DNA of 52,474 nucleotides, taken from contig CAVDHB010000061.1 of NCBI GenBank assembly GCA_963608705.1, forward strand, positions 1 through 52,474. The letters are read 5' to 3'. The stretch comes from CAVDHB01 sp963608705. GTDB taxonomy: Bacteria; Bacteroidota; Bacteroidia; Bacteroidales; Bacteroidaceae. The notes beneath the pieces are model-generated. The model had not been told where the DNA came from and searched no databases. It was given only the letters and a program-made list of their open reading frames with translations. The position numbers and the translations under genes were made by a program. Shown one piece after another: positions 9,201 through 17,289 of this stretch. Position 1 is the first letter of the stretch. Every line of letters starts with the position of its first letter.

Positions 9201-10928
9201 TTATTTTCCCCACTCATTTTGCAAGGTCTGGAAAATGGCTTTCCCGTTGTTCACCCTTTCCTTGTGTGGATACACTTCATAGCAAACCTTTCCGGCTTTC
9301 ATGTCGTAGGCACTTGCTCCCGTATTGTCCACAAAGCCAAATCCTTGGGAGAAGGTATAGTAGGCGAAAGGATGAGTGTAGGAACTGCTTAATACGTTGC
9401 GGCTGTAGGGGAACGCTTTGCTGGACACGCCTAATTGCGCTAAAAGCGTGGAGACTAAGTCCGTCTGGTTCATCATCTTCTTGTATTCAAACGAATATCT
9501 CATCGCACCGCCTGTCCAGAGCATAGGGATGCGGAAGAACTTGGGACTGAATGTTTTGTCGTTAGCGGTATAAGCTGTCCCGCAATCAGACAGAAATACA
9601 ATCAGCGTACTCTTCCATTGCGGAAGTCTGCTAAACGCATTGACAAACTGTCCGATACACTGGTCTGTATAGGCAATCGTATTGCTCTTCTTGTCGCTCA
9701 ACAAACGGACAGTGGTGAACCAAGGTTTGTCGATGCTTCGTTGTTTGATGTTTTGCAGCAGGTAGTTCAATACATCTCCGTTATTATCCTTACCCGCTTT
9801 GGGTGAGAGATTTTCCACCGAGAGTATCTGCTGGAAACCTCCGTCTTGAAGGTAATCGGTCAGAGCTCCAGGGTCGCTTCCCTGTACGAATTGGGTGACA
9901 TATCCCACAGAAGCCAAGGCTGAGGCGAGGTTAGACTTCTTAGGCATGTCTCCCATGGAAGCAGAAGGGGGTACTGGGTATCCGTTAAGGGTGCTGGCCA
10001 TGCCGAGGTCTGGACTAAAGCTGCTTGCGAAACAGCGGGAGAAGTACACTCCTTTTTGCGTCAACTTATAAACATTGGGAGCCATGGCTGCTTTGCCCTT
10101 TGTCTTCTGAAGATAAGAGGAACTGAATCCGTTCAGCAGCACGACTAATACGTTCGGTTTGTTAGTAGTCAGTACATACTTTGTGTCCGCATTGCTCTTG
10201 GGGTATAGCCCTTTCGGGATGTTTGTTTGTGCGGGAACCTCATTGTCAACTGTGCTTTCTTCCGCCGTACTATGCCATTGCAAGGAAGGAAAAACGCTGA
10301 AACACGGATTCACCGCAGCCATATTCAGAAAGGAATCTTTGCTGAAAGTGGCATCGCTTGCATGAACAGGCTGTATTCCTCCACGCATACCCACACAGAG
10401 TAGACCTCCTAAGGGAATAATCCACAAAGTGTTCAGCAGCTGTTGTCCAATCATGTTTATCTTGGGGAAGTGTCTGGGGGTCAGTCCTCGATAAGCTATG
10501 CAGAGAAGAATGGCTATGAGTAGGCTCCATCCTGCTTTCCCCGCCACATAGCCGCCTGACATATTCGCCAAGTTTTGTGGAATGGAAACAGAAGCGTTCC
10601 ATTTATTTCCTGTAAGAGAGAATACCGAGAGGTCTCCCATGAACATGAATGCCGTTGCTAAGGCGGCGATGATATAGTAAAAGGTCAAAATCTTTCGTGC
10701 GGGGAAATGGCGGTACCATATAGAGGCGAATACAAACACCAAGGGAAGTACAGTGAGCCAGGCCGCTACGGTGGCGTCCAGTCTCGCTCCGTGCCACATC
10801 ACCTGTAAATAGTCTGTGAAAGAGTAGTCTTTTACAGCGTTGCAAAGCATGAACACTGTTTTTTGCAGGAGAAAATACACCCACGTAAGCCCGAAAAAGG
10901 AAAGTAAATATGCGAATCTGCGTAGCAT
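9201..10928 (-). CDS. LTA synthase/sulfatase-fold membrane protein, catalytic residues lost
   Basis: The 575-residue protein has about five N-terminal membrane segments (residues 1-180) and an outer soluble domain that follows the Bacteroidetes LTA-synthase-like phosphoglycerol transferase family along its whole length (GYP, FRIPMLW, FAFYTF-like ending). The active-site positions are changed. The metal-binding Glu of LESFS is Asn266 (LLNGFS), the nucleophilic Thr of RTDxG is Pro306 (SPDLG), and the His of ADHG is Cys449 (SDCG); only Asp448 remains. I infer a non-catalytic member. It is first in the trkA-trkH operon. Confidence 0.8.
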   Translation of the reverse strand: MLRRFAYLLSFFGLTWVYFLLQKTVFMLCNAVKDYSFTDYLQVMWHGARLDATVAAWLTVLPLVFVFASIWYRHFPARKILTFYYIIAALATAFMFMGDLSVFSLTGNKWNASVSIPQNLANMSGGYVAGKAGWSLLIAILLCIAYRGLTPRHFPKINMIGQQLLNTLWIIPLGGLLCVGMRGGIQPVHASDATFSKDSFLNMAAVNPCFSVFPSLQWHSTAEESTVDNEVPAQTNIPKGLYPKSNADTKYVLTTNKPNVLVVLLNGFSSSYLQKTKGKAAMAPNVYKLTQKGVYFSRCFASSFSPDLGMASTLNGYPVPPSASMGDMPKKSNLASALASVGYVTQFVQGSDPGALTDYLQDGGFQQILSVENLSPKAGKDNNGDVLNYLLQNIKQRSIDKPWFTTVRLLSDKKSNTIAYTDQCIGQFVNAFSRLPQWKSTLIVFLSDCGTAYTANDKTFSPKFFRIPMLWTGGAMRYSFEYKKMMNQTDLVSTLLAQLGVSSKAFPYSRNVLSSSYTHPFAYYTFSQGFGFVDNTGASAYDMKAGKVCYEVYPHKERVNNGKAIFQTLQNEWGK

Positions 10929-10979
10929 GGTCTTCTAATCTTTATTCATCATCGAAGAGGAGGTTTCCTCTCTTTTTCG

Positions 10980-11010
10980 CGAAGTTAGTGTAATTCAGTC
11001 GGGAGACAAA
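10980..11010 (-). promoter_or_regulatory. Promoter of the LTA-like/trkA/trkH operon
   Basis: On the minus strand TTTG (11010-11007), 19 nt and TAACTTCG (10987-10980) resemble a Bacteroidetes promoter with one mismatch in the -7 box. It lies about 50 nt before the first start codon. The aroA promoter lies about 100 bp away on the other strand. Confidence 0.5.
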
Positions 11011-11105
11011 ATGAATGTGTCCTTTTTTTCGGCCAAAGGAAAATAAGAAGTCTGTCAGAAGTGAAGTAATTGATGACAACTTGGTAATAAAAAAGATAAG
11101 TTTCT

Positions 11106-11136
11106 TTTGATTTGCGGGCAAATTGCCTTATCTTTG
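11106..11136 (+). promoter_or_regulatory. aroA promoter (TTTG-N19-TATCTTTG)
   Basis: TTTG at 11106-11109 and TATCTTTG at 11129-11136 are separated by 19 nt, matching the Bacteroidetes consensus exactly. The aroA ATG follows after 52 nt. Confidence 0.7.
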
Positions 11137-11188
11137 CGCCATAATAGGCCAAAGAGCCTTACCTGACAACCTAAATAATTAGTGGAAT

Positions 11189-12424
11189 ATGCGATTAAAA
11201 ATTTCAGCACCGTCTGATATACACACAAAGATTCAATTACCAGCCTCCAAGAGCCTTTCCAATAGGGTATTGCTTATACAAGCCTTGTCTCAGGTATATA
11301 TGCCTTTGCACAACCTGTCTGACTGCGATGACACCACTCTTATGCGGAAAGGATTGGTGAGCCATACCGATACCATTGATATTCAAGCGGCAGGAACGGC
11401 CATGCGTTTCCTGACGGCGTTTTATGCCATACAGCCTGGGGTGGAGAAGACCTTGACAGGCACGGAACGTATGCTGCATCGTCCGATTCGCATCTTGGTG
11501 GATGCGTTGCGGAAATTGGGTGCGGATATCACTTATAAGGGGGAAGAGGGTTATCCTCCCTTGCTTATCAAGGGAAAAGCGTTGGAAGGAGGAGAACTGA
11601 CGCTTTCCGCAGAGGTCAGCTCGCAGTATATCTCCGCCTTGCTCATGATAGGCTCTCATCTGAAAGGGGGACTTACGTTGCACTTGCAGGGGAAGGTCTT
11701 CTCCCGGCCTTATATAGACATGACCATCGGTGTGATGCGTGACTTCGGCGCACAGGCTGAATGGGTGGATGAGCAGACGGTACGGGTGGAAGAGAAAGAA
11801 TTCCTTGGTACGGAATATACCATAGAGAGCGACTGGAGCGGAGCTTCTTACTGGTATGAAATCGCGGCGTTGGTGCCGGGTTCTACATTGGAGCTTCCGA
11901 ACCTGTATGCCAAGAGTTTCCAAGGCGACGCTTCCTTAGTGCGGATGTTCAAACCGTTGGGCATCAAGACAAGTTTCACTCGCAAGGGCGCTTACTTGAC
12001 GCAACGTCCCAAGAAACTGAAGAAACTTACCTATGACTTCTCTGACGAGCCGGATTTGGCGCAGACGCTGGTGGTAAGCTGTTGCCTGTTGGACATTCCT
12101 TTCCGTTTCACAGGATTGCAGAGTCTGAAGATAAAGGAGACGGATCGTGTGGCGGCTCTTATCAAGGAGTTGGGCAAGTTGGGTTATCCCGTGGAGGAGG
12201 AACAGCCCGGCACGCTGGCTTGGTATGGAAGCAGGCAAAAGGTGGAAGGATGTCCGGCTATTGACACCTATAATGACCATCGCATGGCCATGTCGATGGC
12301 ACCGGCTTGTATCGTGTCGGGGGACATCATTATCAATGACGCAGAGGTGGTTTCCAAGTCCTATCCTCATTTTTGGGACGACTTAAAGATAGCGGGATTC
12401 ACTGTGAAAGAATTAACAGATTGA
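11189..12424 (+). CDS. aroA: 3-phosphoshikimate 1-carboxyvinyltransferase (EPSP synthase)
   Basis: This 411-residue enzyme joins phosphoenolpyruvate to shikimate-3-phosphate in aromatic amino-acid synthesis. The N-terminal LPASKSLSNRVLL holds the catalytic Lys. AGTAMRFL, the middle VSSQYISALL and the C-terminal LKIKETDR and YNDHRMAMS are EPSP synthase signatures. The usual LPGSKS is LPASKS here, and AGTAMRFL differs slightly from GNAGTxxR; both are common in Bacteroidales. It heads a rightward operon with a permease and tsaE. Shikimate kinase is encoded separately at 33448. Confidence 0.95.
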   Translation: MRLKISAPSDIHTKIQLPASKSLSNRVLLIQALSQVYMPLHNLSDCDDTTLMRKGLVSHTDTIDIQAAGTAMRFLTAFYAIQPGVEKTLTGTERMLHRPIRILVDALRKLGADITYKGEEGYPPLLIKGKALEGGELTLSAEVSSQYISALLMIGSHLKGGLTLHLQGKVFSRPYIDMTIGVMRDFGAQAEWVDEQTVRVEEKEFLGTEYTIESDWSGASYWYEIAALVPGSTLELPNLYAKSFQGDASLVRMFKPLGIKTSFTRKGAYLTQRPKKLKKLTYDFSDEPDLAQTLVVSCCLLDIPFRFTGLQSLKIKETDRVAALIKELGKLGYPVEEEQPGTLAWYGSRQKVEGCPAIDTYNDHRMAMSMAPACIVSGDIIINDAEVVSKSYPHFWDDLKIAGFTVKELTD

Positions 12425-12429
12425 CTGTC

Positions 12430-13266
12430 GTGGAGCTGTTGCAATATACCTTTGTCCAGAATGCGCTGTGGGGCGGTTTGCTGACCAGTGTCCTTTGTGG
12501 GATTATAGGCACTTACATCGTGACCCGCCGGTTGGTGTTCATCACGGGAGGCATCACGCACGCTTCTTTCGGGGGCATCGGGCTGGGCGTGTTTGCGGGA
12601 GTGTCGCCGATACTCACAGCGGCGGTGTTCGCAGTCTTGTCGGCTTGTGGCATCCAGCGGCTATCCATGTTTCGTACCATAAGAGAGGATTCTGCCATTG
12701 CCGTAATCTGGGCGTTGGGTATGTCGTTAGGCGTGTTCTTCTGCTACCTCACGCCGGAGTTTGTGCCGGACTTGTCTTCTTATCTGTTCGGCAACATCTT
12801 GGCAGTCACGAGGGAAGACATCCTTTTCCAAGCGGTGTTGGCCGTGGTGGCGGTGGTGTTGTTTGTATGCTTCCTCCGTCCTATCCAATATGTGGCCTTC
12901 GACAGGGATTTCGCCCGTTCGCAACATCTGCCTGTAACTGTGATAGAATATGCGTTGATGGCTCTTATAGGGCTGACCATTGTCTCCACGCTTCGTATGG
13001 TGGGTATCGTGTTGGCCATTTCCCTGCTTACCGTGCCACAGATGACAGCCAATCTCTTCACCCATGATTTCAAGAAGATGATATGGCTCTCCATCTTAAT
13101 CGGATACCTCAGTTGTACGGGAGGATTGTACATGGCTTTCTGCTGGAATATACCTTCCGGCGCATCCATTATTTTCCTGTCCATCTGTGTGTATATCCTT
13201 TGCAAACTAATTAGTTATTTACAATATCGTATTAAAAGATTTACGCTATATGGAACTGCACATTAA
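12430..13266 (+). CDS. Metal ABC transporter permease (ZnuB/MntB family)
   Basis: This protein of about 278 residues has eight or so membrane helices and the ABC-3 family signatures TRRLVFITGGITHASFGGIG and RMVGIVLAISLLTVPQMTA. Such permeases import Zn2+ or Mn2+ with an ATPase and a periplasmic binding protein. I place the start at GTG 12430 (VELLQYTF), which fits the family N-terminus; TTG 12421, overlapping the aroA stop, is the alternative. No partner ATPase or binding protein is nearby. It overlaps tsaE by 17 bases, suggesting coupling. Confidence 0.88.
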   Translation: MELLQYTFVQNALWGGLLTSVLCGIIGTYIVTRRLVFITGGITHASFGGIGLGVFAGVSPILTAAVFAVLSACGIQRLSMFRTIREDSAIAVIWALGMSLGVFFCYLTPEFVPDLSSYLFGNILAVTREDILFQAVLAVVAVVLFVCFLRPIQYVAFDRDFARSQHLPVTVIEYALMALIGLTIVSTLRMVGIVLAISLLTVPQMTANLFTHDFKKMIWLSILIGYLSCTGGLYMAFCWNIPSGASIIFLSICVYILCKLISYLQYRIKRFTLYGTAH

Positions 13267-13666
13267 TTCAATTGAAGAACTTTCGGCTGTGGCCAAGGAA
13301 TTTATAGCCAAGATAGGTGAGCATACGGTCTTTGCCTTCTATGGTTCGATGGGTGCCGGTAAGACTACATTCATCAAAGCGGTATGTGAGGCGTTAGGGG
13401 TAGACGACGTGGTGAACTCTCCCACGTTCGCCATCGTGAATGAGTATCGTACCCGCACGGCGGAACTTATTTATCACTTTGACTTCTATCGTATAAAGAA
13501 GTTGGAGGAAGTGTATGACATGGGTTATGAGGATTATTTCTACAGCGGGGCACTCTGCTTCATAGAATGGCCAGAGCTGATAGAAGAACTTCTTCCCGCA
13601 GATGCAGTGAAGGTGTATATCAAAGAGAACGAGGATCATACTCGTACATTGTCTTGCGATTTATAA
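13250..13666 (+). CDS. tsaE: tRNA threonylcarbamoyladenosine biosynthesis ATPase TsaE
   Basis: This 138-residue P-loop protein works with TsaB and TsaD to add threonylcarbamoyl to A37 of tRNAs reading ANN codons. Walker A is GSMGAGKTTF. The conserved SPTFAIVNEY, YHFDFYRI and FIEWPE motifs are all present. It starts inside the end of the permease gene and is followed after 7 bp by the M48 protease gene. Confidence 0.95.
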   Translation: MELHINSIEELSAVAKEFIAKIGEHTVFAFYGSMGAGKTTFIKAVCEALGVDDVVNSPTFAIVNEYRTRTAELIYHFDFYRIKKLEEVYDMGYEDYFYSGALCFIEWPELIEELLPADAVKVYIKENEDHTRTLSCDL

Positions 13667-13673
13667 TAATAAA

Positions 13674-14486
13674 ATGAGATTAAAGAGATTACTTTGCACG
13701 TTGTCCGTAGCGTTGGGGCTGTTCACGGCAACTCCCGCACAGGCGCAGTTATTCGGAAAAGGCAGTGTGCTGGGAAGTGTGTTAGGTACCGCCATGCAGG
13801 CGTTCACGCTGACGAACGCCCAAGTACAGCAAGTGACTCGGCAGTACATTACCCAGTTGGACGCAAAGAGCGTAGTTTGTGGGGAAAGTGACTCTTATAC
13901 GAAACGTTTGAACCGATTGACGGGAAATTTAAAGGAAGTAAAGGGTACTCCCTTGAATTTCAAGGTATATCGCACGAACGAACTGAATGCTTTCGCTTGT
14001 GCGGACGGAAGTGTGCGGGTCTATTCCGGCCTGATGGACATTTTGACGGACGATGAGTTGTTGGGTGTTATCGGACATGAATTGGGACACGTGTACAATG
14101 AGGATACCAAAGACCAGTACAAACACGCTATTTTGACTGCGGCGGCTCAACAGGGAATGGCTGCGTCTGGAGGAATACTCGGACAGCTTTCGCAAGGCAC
14201 GTTGGGAAAGATTGGCGAAGCCTTGTCCAGTGCGTCCTATTCCCGTAAGCAAGAGTCTGCCGCCGATGACTTCGGCTATGATTTCCTGAAGTCTGCCGGA
14301 CGGAATCCCTGGGCGATGGCTACTTCTTTCATTAAGCTGCAACAAGCAGAGAGTAGTGCGGGTGCCTCCGCCGGAGGATTTATACAGCAGTTTTTCTCCG
14401 ACCATCCCACGCTTCAGAAACGCATCAAACACATTGAGCAAAGAGCCAAGCGGGATGGCTACAAGAAACCGGCGAATTTGAAGTAA
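13674..14486 (+). CDS. Periplasmic M48-family zinc metalloprotease
   Basis: The 270-residue protein has a signal peptide (cleavage likely after TPAQA, near residue 23) and no further membrane segment, so it is probably periplasmic. The zinc site is HELGH (His135, Glu136, His139), with a third ligand expected in KQESAADDFG (Glu194). Members of this single-domain M48 group act like BepA/LoiP in cell-envelope protein quality control. It ends the aroA-permease-tsaE run. Substrates are unknown. Confidence 0.9.
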   Translation: MRLKRLLCTLSVALGLFTATPAQAQLFGKGSVLGSVLGTAMQAFTLTNAQVQQVTRQYITQLDAKSVVCGESDSYTKRLNRLTGNLKEVKGTPLNFKVYRTNELNAFACADGSVRVYSGLMDILTDDELLGVIGHELGHVYNEDTKDQYKHAILTAAAQQGMAASGGILGQLSQGTLGKIGEALSSASYSRKQESAADDFGYDFLKSAGRNPWAMATSFIKLQQAESSAGASAGGFIQQFFSDHPTLQKRIKHIEQRAKRDGYKKPANLK

Positions 14487-14572
14487 AATATAGCGTGGGG
14501 ATTAACGATGGCCAACGTTGGACGAGGACTTTCTTGGACTTTATGAATAAAGGGTGTTTAGAATGTTATATT

Positions 14573-14601
14573 GCAGGGGCTGGCATAAAGCCAGCCCCTG
14601 C
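14573..14601. terminator. Strong hairpin between convergent genes
   Basis: GCAGGGGCTGGC and GCCAGCCCCTGC form a perfect 12-bp, GC-rich stem around a 5-nt loop. It lies between the M48 gene and the convergent small membrane-protein gene. Neither side has a clear T-run, so this may be a bidirectional stop or an RNA-stabilising hairpin. Confidence 0.6.
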
Positions 14602-14609
14602 TGTGTAAG

Positions 14610-14882
14610 CTAATGCGATTTCCGGTATTTCACGGCGATATAGCCTATGATTGCTGTGATGATAAAAGCGATAAGTCCAGCTATCCACCATCTTGTAAAT
14701 TCACATCCTATTGCCAATAGATCTGCCATGATGAATATAGATAGGGTGTCACAACTTAAATTTATTTTTTCCAGAAAGGCGTTTACTCTTCGTGAAAACA
14801 TTAATACGATTTCAATGACGCAGAGTACTGCTAAGAAAACAATTCCTCCAGTACTTAGTCCAAGTGCAAAATAATCTTCCAT
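14610..14882 (-). CDS. Small membrane protein of unknown function
   Basis: The 90-residue protein has three hydrophobic segments (about residues 8-28, 47-62 and 66-83) and a basic C-terminus (KYRKSH). I recognise no family. The ATG at 14882 lies ten bases after the stop of a tiny lipoprotein gene, so the two probably share a transcript. Its reading is longer and more protein-like than the overlapping frame on the other strand, which is probably a shadow. Confidence 0.6.
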   Translation of the reverse strand: MEDYFALGLSTGGIVFLAVLCVIEIVLMFSRRVNAFLEKINLSCDTLSIFIMADLLAIGCEFTRWWIAGLIAFIITAIIGYIAVKYRKSH

Positions 14883-14892
14883 ACGCTGTGTT

Positions 14893-15054
14893 TTATTGAA
14901 TTATAGATAAGATTCCTTCACAATTTCCGGCCTTCTCCATAGAGGTTATATCCGAATCTTCATTTGGTATGTCTTCTTGAGCACATGACACTATTGACAT
15001 ACAAACCACGCATAAGGTTAGTGCCAACCCAGATCTTTTCGATGAAATGCTCAT
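14893..15054 (-). CDS. Tiny lipoprotein (53 aa)
   Basis: Minus-strand translation gives a 53-residue protein with a basic start (MSISSKRSG), a hydrophobic stretch (LALTLCVVCMSIV) and the lipobox VSCAQED, where Cys24 would be lipidated. About 30 polar residues follow. A possible promoter lies upstream: TTTG, 20 nt and TATATTAC, the last a partial match. The mature part has one further Cys in KAGNCEG. No family is recognised. The neighbouring 90-residue membrane protein is its likely partner. Confidence 0.6.
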   Translation of the reverse strand: MSISSKRSGLALTLCVVCMSIVSCAQEDIPNEDSDITSMEKAGNCEGILSIIQ

Positions 15055-15365
15055 AATTGTAAGTTTTATTAGTTTGTTTCGTAATATAGCACTTTTCCTC
15101 TAATTGAACAAATAATAGACATGTTTTTTTAGTCTCTTCTCCTTTATAAACAGGCTCTCTTGTCACGAAAATAGAAAAAATCAACCTGTGTGTTTCTGTC
15201 TGGTATGCATAAAAGACAGTGCGTTGTCAATTTATGTGTGTGACTCTCTACGAATGCTGGAATATTTTTTCAGTTGGCGATGCGAAAACAGCCGTGTGGG
15301 GAGTGGAATGGGGAAGTACAACAGGACGAGTTCTTTCTTGGTGATGCTTCTGGGTCTTATGGCCG

Positions 15366-15464
15366 TTTTTCTACGGTGAATAATAAAATTTCTACGGTGA
15401 GTTACGAAATTTCTGCGGTGAGTAATTTATTTTCTACGGTGAGTTACAGGTGCTTTTACGGTGA
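15366..15464 (+). repeat. 21-bp tandem repeat (5 units)
   Basis: Units with core CTACGGTGA begin at 15371, 15392, 15413 (CTGCGGTGA) and 15434, exactly 21 bp apart, with a last decayed unit about 22 bp on. In one plus-strand frame they read as a seven-residue repeat (FSTVNNK, ISTVSYE, ISAVSNL, FSTVSYR) inside a short unrecognised frame (15274-15519). I see no start signal that would support a gene. Confidence 0.75.
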
Positions 15465-15496
15465 GTTGCTATCGCTTATGCACCGTGCGGTAACGT

Positions 15497-15656
15497 GCTT
15501 GGTTCAGGCGAATTTGTAATTCGCCTGCATTGAGCAGAAGAATTTAGAATCCTATGTCTTGTGATTTGCGCAGGCAAGTACTGAACACTGTGGATTCTTT
15601 GTAGTCGGATTGAAAATCTTGATAATCAATAGAATAGGATTGTAAATCCGATTTAA
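15497..15656. repeat. Cluster of short inverted repeats
   Basis: GGCGAATTTGTAATTCGCC at about 15507 is an 8-bp palindrome, and the pair TCGGATT near 15608 and AATCCGA near 15646 encloses another imperfect one. No gene is supported. The stretch 15055-16117 as a whole holds only such repeats and the promoter of the following lipoprotein. Confidence 0.45.
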
Positions 15657-15680
15657 CGAAACGCAGGTATATACGTTTTT

Positions 15681-15817
15681 CATGTAAGCATGTAAGCAAT
15701 GTAAGCAGGTTTCGCAACTTTATAGGATGTATTTATTGAAAACAAGGGTAATTTTCTTTCTCACGCGCTCGCGCGTGAGAGTGTAAAATCTGCTTACATT
15801 GCTTACATGCTTACATG
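15681..15817. repeat. Perfect 28-bp inverted repeat with central hairpin
   Basis: The left arm 15681-15708 is built from three ATGTAAGC units and is exactly complementary to the right arm 15790-15817. The 81-nt spacer contains a second perfect palindrome, TCTCACGCG/CGCGTGAGA around CTCG (15759-15780). No reading frame is supported. It looks like a REP-type or other structured intergenic element. Confidence 0.85.
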
Positions 15818-15904
15818 GATTCCGACTGTAGTGCCATGGTTTTCTGAAGTTCTCTGATTTCTTCTCCACTTCTACTCGTAAAGAGGTGTTTCCAGGGAGT
15901 TTTT

Positions 15905-16001
15905 AATGATTGCCCACCATTGTCTGATTAATGGTCACGTAGTAAGTCGTTATATTGAGCAATGTACAAGACTGGAGGATGGTATGTTTGCGGATAAACA
16001 T
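15905..16001 (+). repeat. MITE-like dispersed repeat, divergent (copy 3)
   Basis: The segment TCGTTATATTG..CAATGTACAAGA..GATGGTATGTTTGCGGATAAACAT matches the copy at 22834-22882 and, in reverse complement, the left end of the copy at 51964. It has decayed, and its left border is uncertain. Confidence 0.55.
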
Positions 16002-16041
16002 AAAAGTTTAAACCACTTCGATTATAATTTACCCATATCTT

Positions 16042-16071
16042 GCATAATATCAGACTATTTTTATATCTTTG
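16042..16071 (+). promoter_or_regulatory. Probable promoter of the DUF4377 lipoprotein gene
   Basis: TATCTTTG at 16064-16071 matches the -7 consensus. The -33 region holds only CTTG at 16039-16042, 21 nt upstream. The ATG lies 46 nt downstream. Confidence 0.45.
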
Positions 16072-16117
16072 CAATCGGATGAGAACAACCTTATCCAAGA
16101 AATACGAGATATAAATT

Positions 16118-16933
16118 ATGAACAAGTTATTTATTCCGTTTCTTTTAATCATCGCCTTTCTTGCTACTGTGGGTTGTAGCGAAGATAAGCATGAACCTAA
16201 AGACGTAGTTAAGGAAATCAAGATGTACGTTTCTTCTGAGACTGACTCCATGTCTGTTTTTGGCAGCGAACAGCGTATAGAGTGTATGCTTGTGATGTCT
16301 GAAGACGATCCGGGAAAATGGAAAACACTTGATTTTAATGCGATTAACGGGTTTACCTACGAAAGAGGACATGAATATTATCTTTCGGTAAAGCGGACGA
16401 TACTCGCCAATCCACCTATGGATTCTTCCGACCGTACCTATTCGCTTATCCGTATTCTTGAAGACAAACTGGTCAAGGAACCGGAAGTTTCGGTTGACAA
16501 AGAGATAAAATCAGAAAAAGATATAGAATACCAAGATTTGTGTCCTTTCGAGAAATACGCTATCACGAAGGAATTTGTCGTCAATGGGGATGGTAAGATA
16601 TTTTACGGGGATGGTTCGTCATTGCCTTCCTATGAAGCGGCATGTATATGGCTTGAAGATGTCCTTGACAAAGAAGATCCGAATTGGGTGAAATTCGAAT
16701 CTGTGTCTTACATGGCAATTTATTCGTATGTCTTGTCTCCATTTACCGATGATATTCGTATAGTGCGCAACAAATCACATGGTCCGATGTTCAAGGATGT
16801 CGTTCCCGAAGATGAGTTTACACGCATTACCCAATCCATGAAGTCCGGTGAAGAAGTCCGCTATGCTCTTATTCTTGCCAACGTGCATAAGAAAGGGCTT
16901 CAAAAGGTGGAATTTATTATAAGGAAACGCTAA
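16118..16933 (+). CDS. DUF4377-containing lipoprotein
   Basis: The 271-residue protein has a lipoprotein signal (ATVGCSED, Cys20). The first half matches the DUF4377 pattern: EQRIECMLV, then INGFTYERGHEYYLSVKRT and NPPMDSSDRTYSLIRILE. The second half (about residues 130-271) is a separate domain that I do not recognise. It would sit on the inner or outer membrane facing the periplasm or surface. It stands alone in an accessory region, and its role is unknown. Confidence 0.75.
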   Translation: MNKLFIPFLLIIAFLATVGCSEDKHEPKDVVKEIKMYVSSETDSMSVFGSEQRIECMLVMSEDDPGKWKTLDFNAINGFTYERGHEYYLSVKRTILANPPMDSSDRTYSLIRILEDKLVKEPEVSVDKEIKSEKDIEYQDLCPFEKYAITKEFVVNGDGKIFYGDGSSLPSYEAACIWLEDVLDKEDPNWVKFESVSYMAIYSYVLSPFTDDIRIVRNKSHGPMFKDVVPEDEFTRITQSMKSGEEVRYALILANVHKKGLQKVEFIIRKR

Positions 16934-17289
16934 TACAGAGAACTTGTCAACTTGATTTTATAAAGCAAACGAAGAGAGAAACTGGGTTATTCTTTTTTGT
17001 TAGCTTTGTTTTACAGGTTATTCCAAAGATGAGGCTTCTCTTTTTCTAAGACATAAGACCAATCATCTCTCTTCTTCGACAAAATAGAAATGGCTGAGCA
17101 TTAATTGATTCTCAGTCATTTCTTGTGCTCCGATCTGGTAAAGAGCATAGAAACCACAGAAAACCAATAGAAGTTATCATTCTTAATATCAATTATTTGC
17201 ATAATGCTCATATTCTTCATTTTTGCCATATCCCCCCTTTTTAGGTTATTCAGTACATTTTGAATTATTATTTTCTGTACCTTTGCAAT
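16934..17289 (+). other. Intergenic region with hairpin and -7-like box
   Basis: No gene is supported here. AAATGGCTGAG (17088-17098) and CTCAGTCATTT (17111-17121) form an 11-bp stem with one G-T pair, possibly a terminator. TACCTTTG at 17278-17285 matches a -7 box but ends only four bases before the next start codon. Confidence 0.5.

Noticed and set aside
15759..15780. Could the palindromes at 15681-15817 be a CRISPR array?
   Set aside because: There are only two arms, inverted rather than direct, with no regular spacers and no cas genes.
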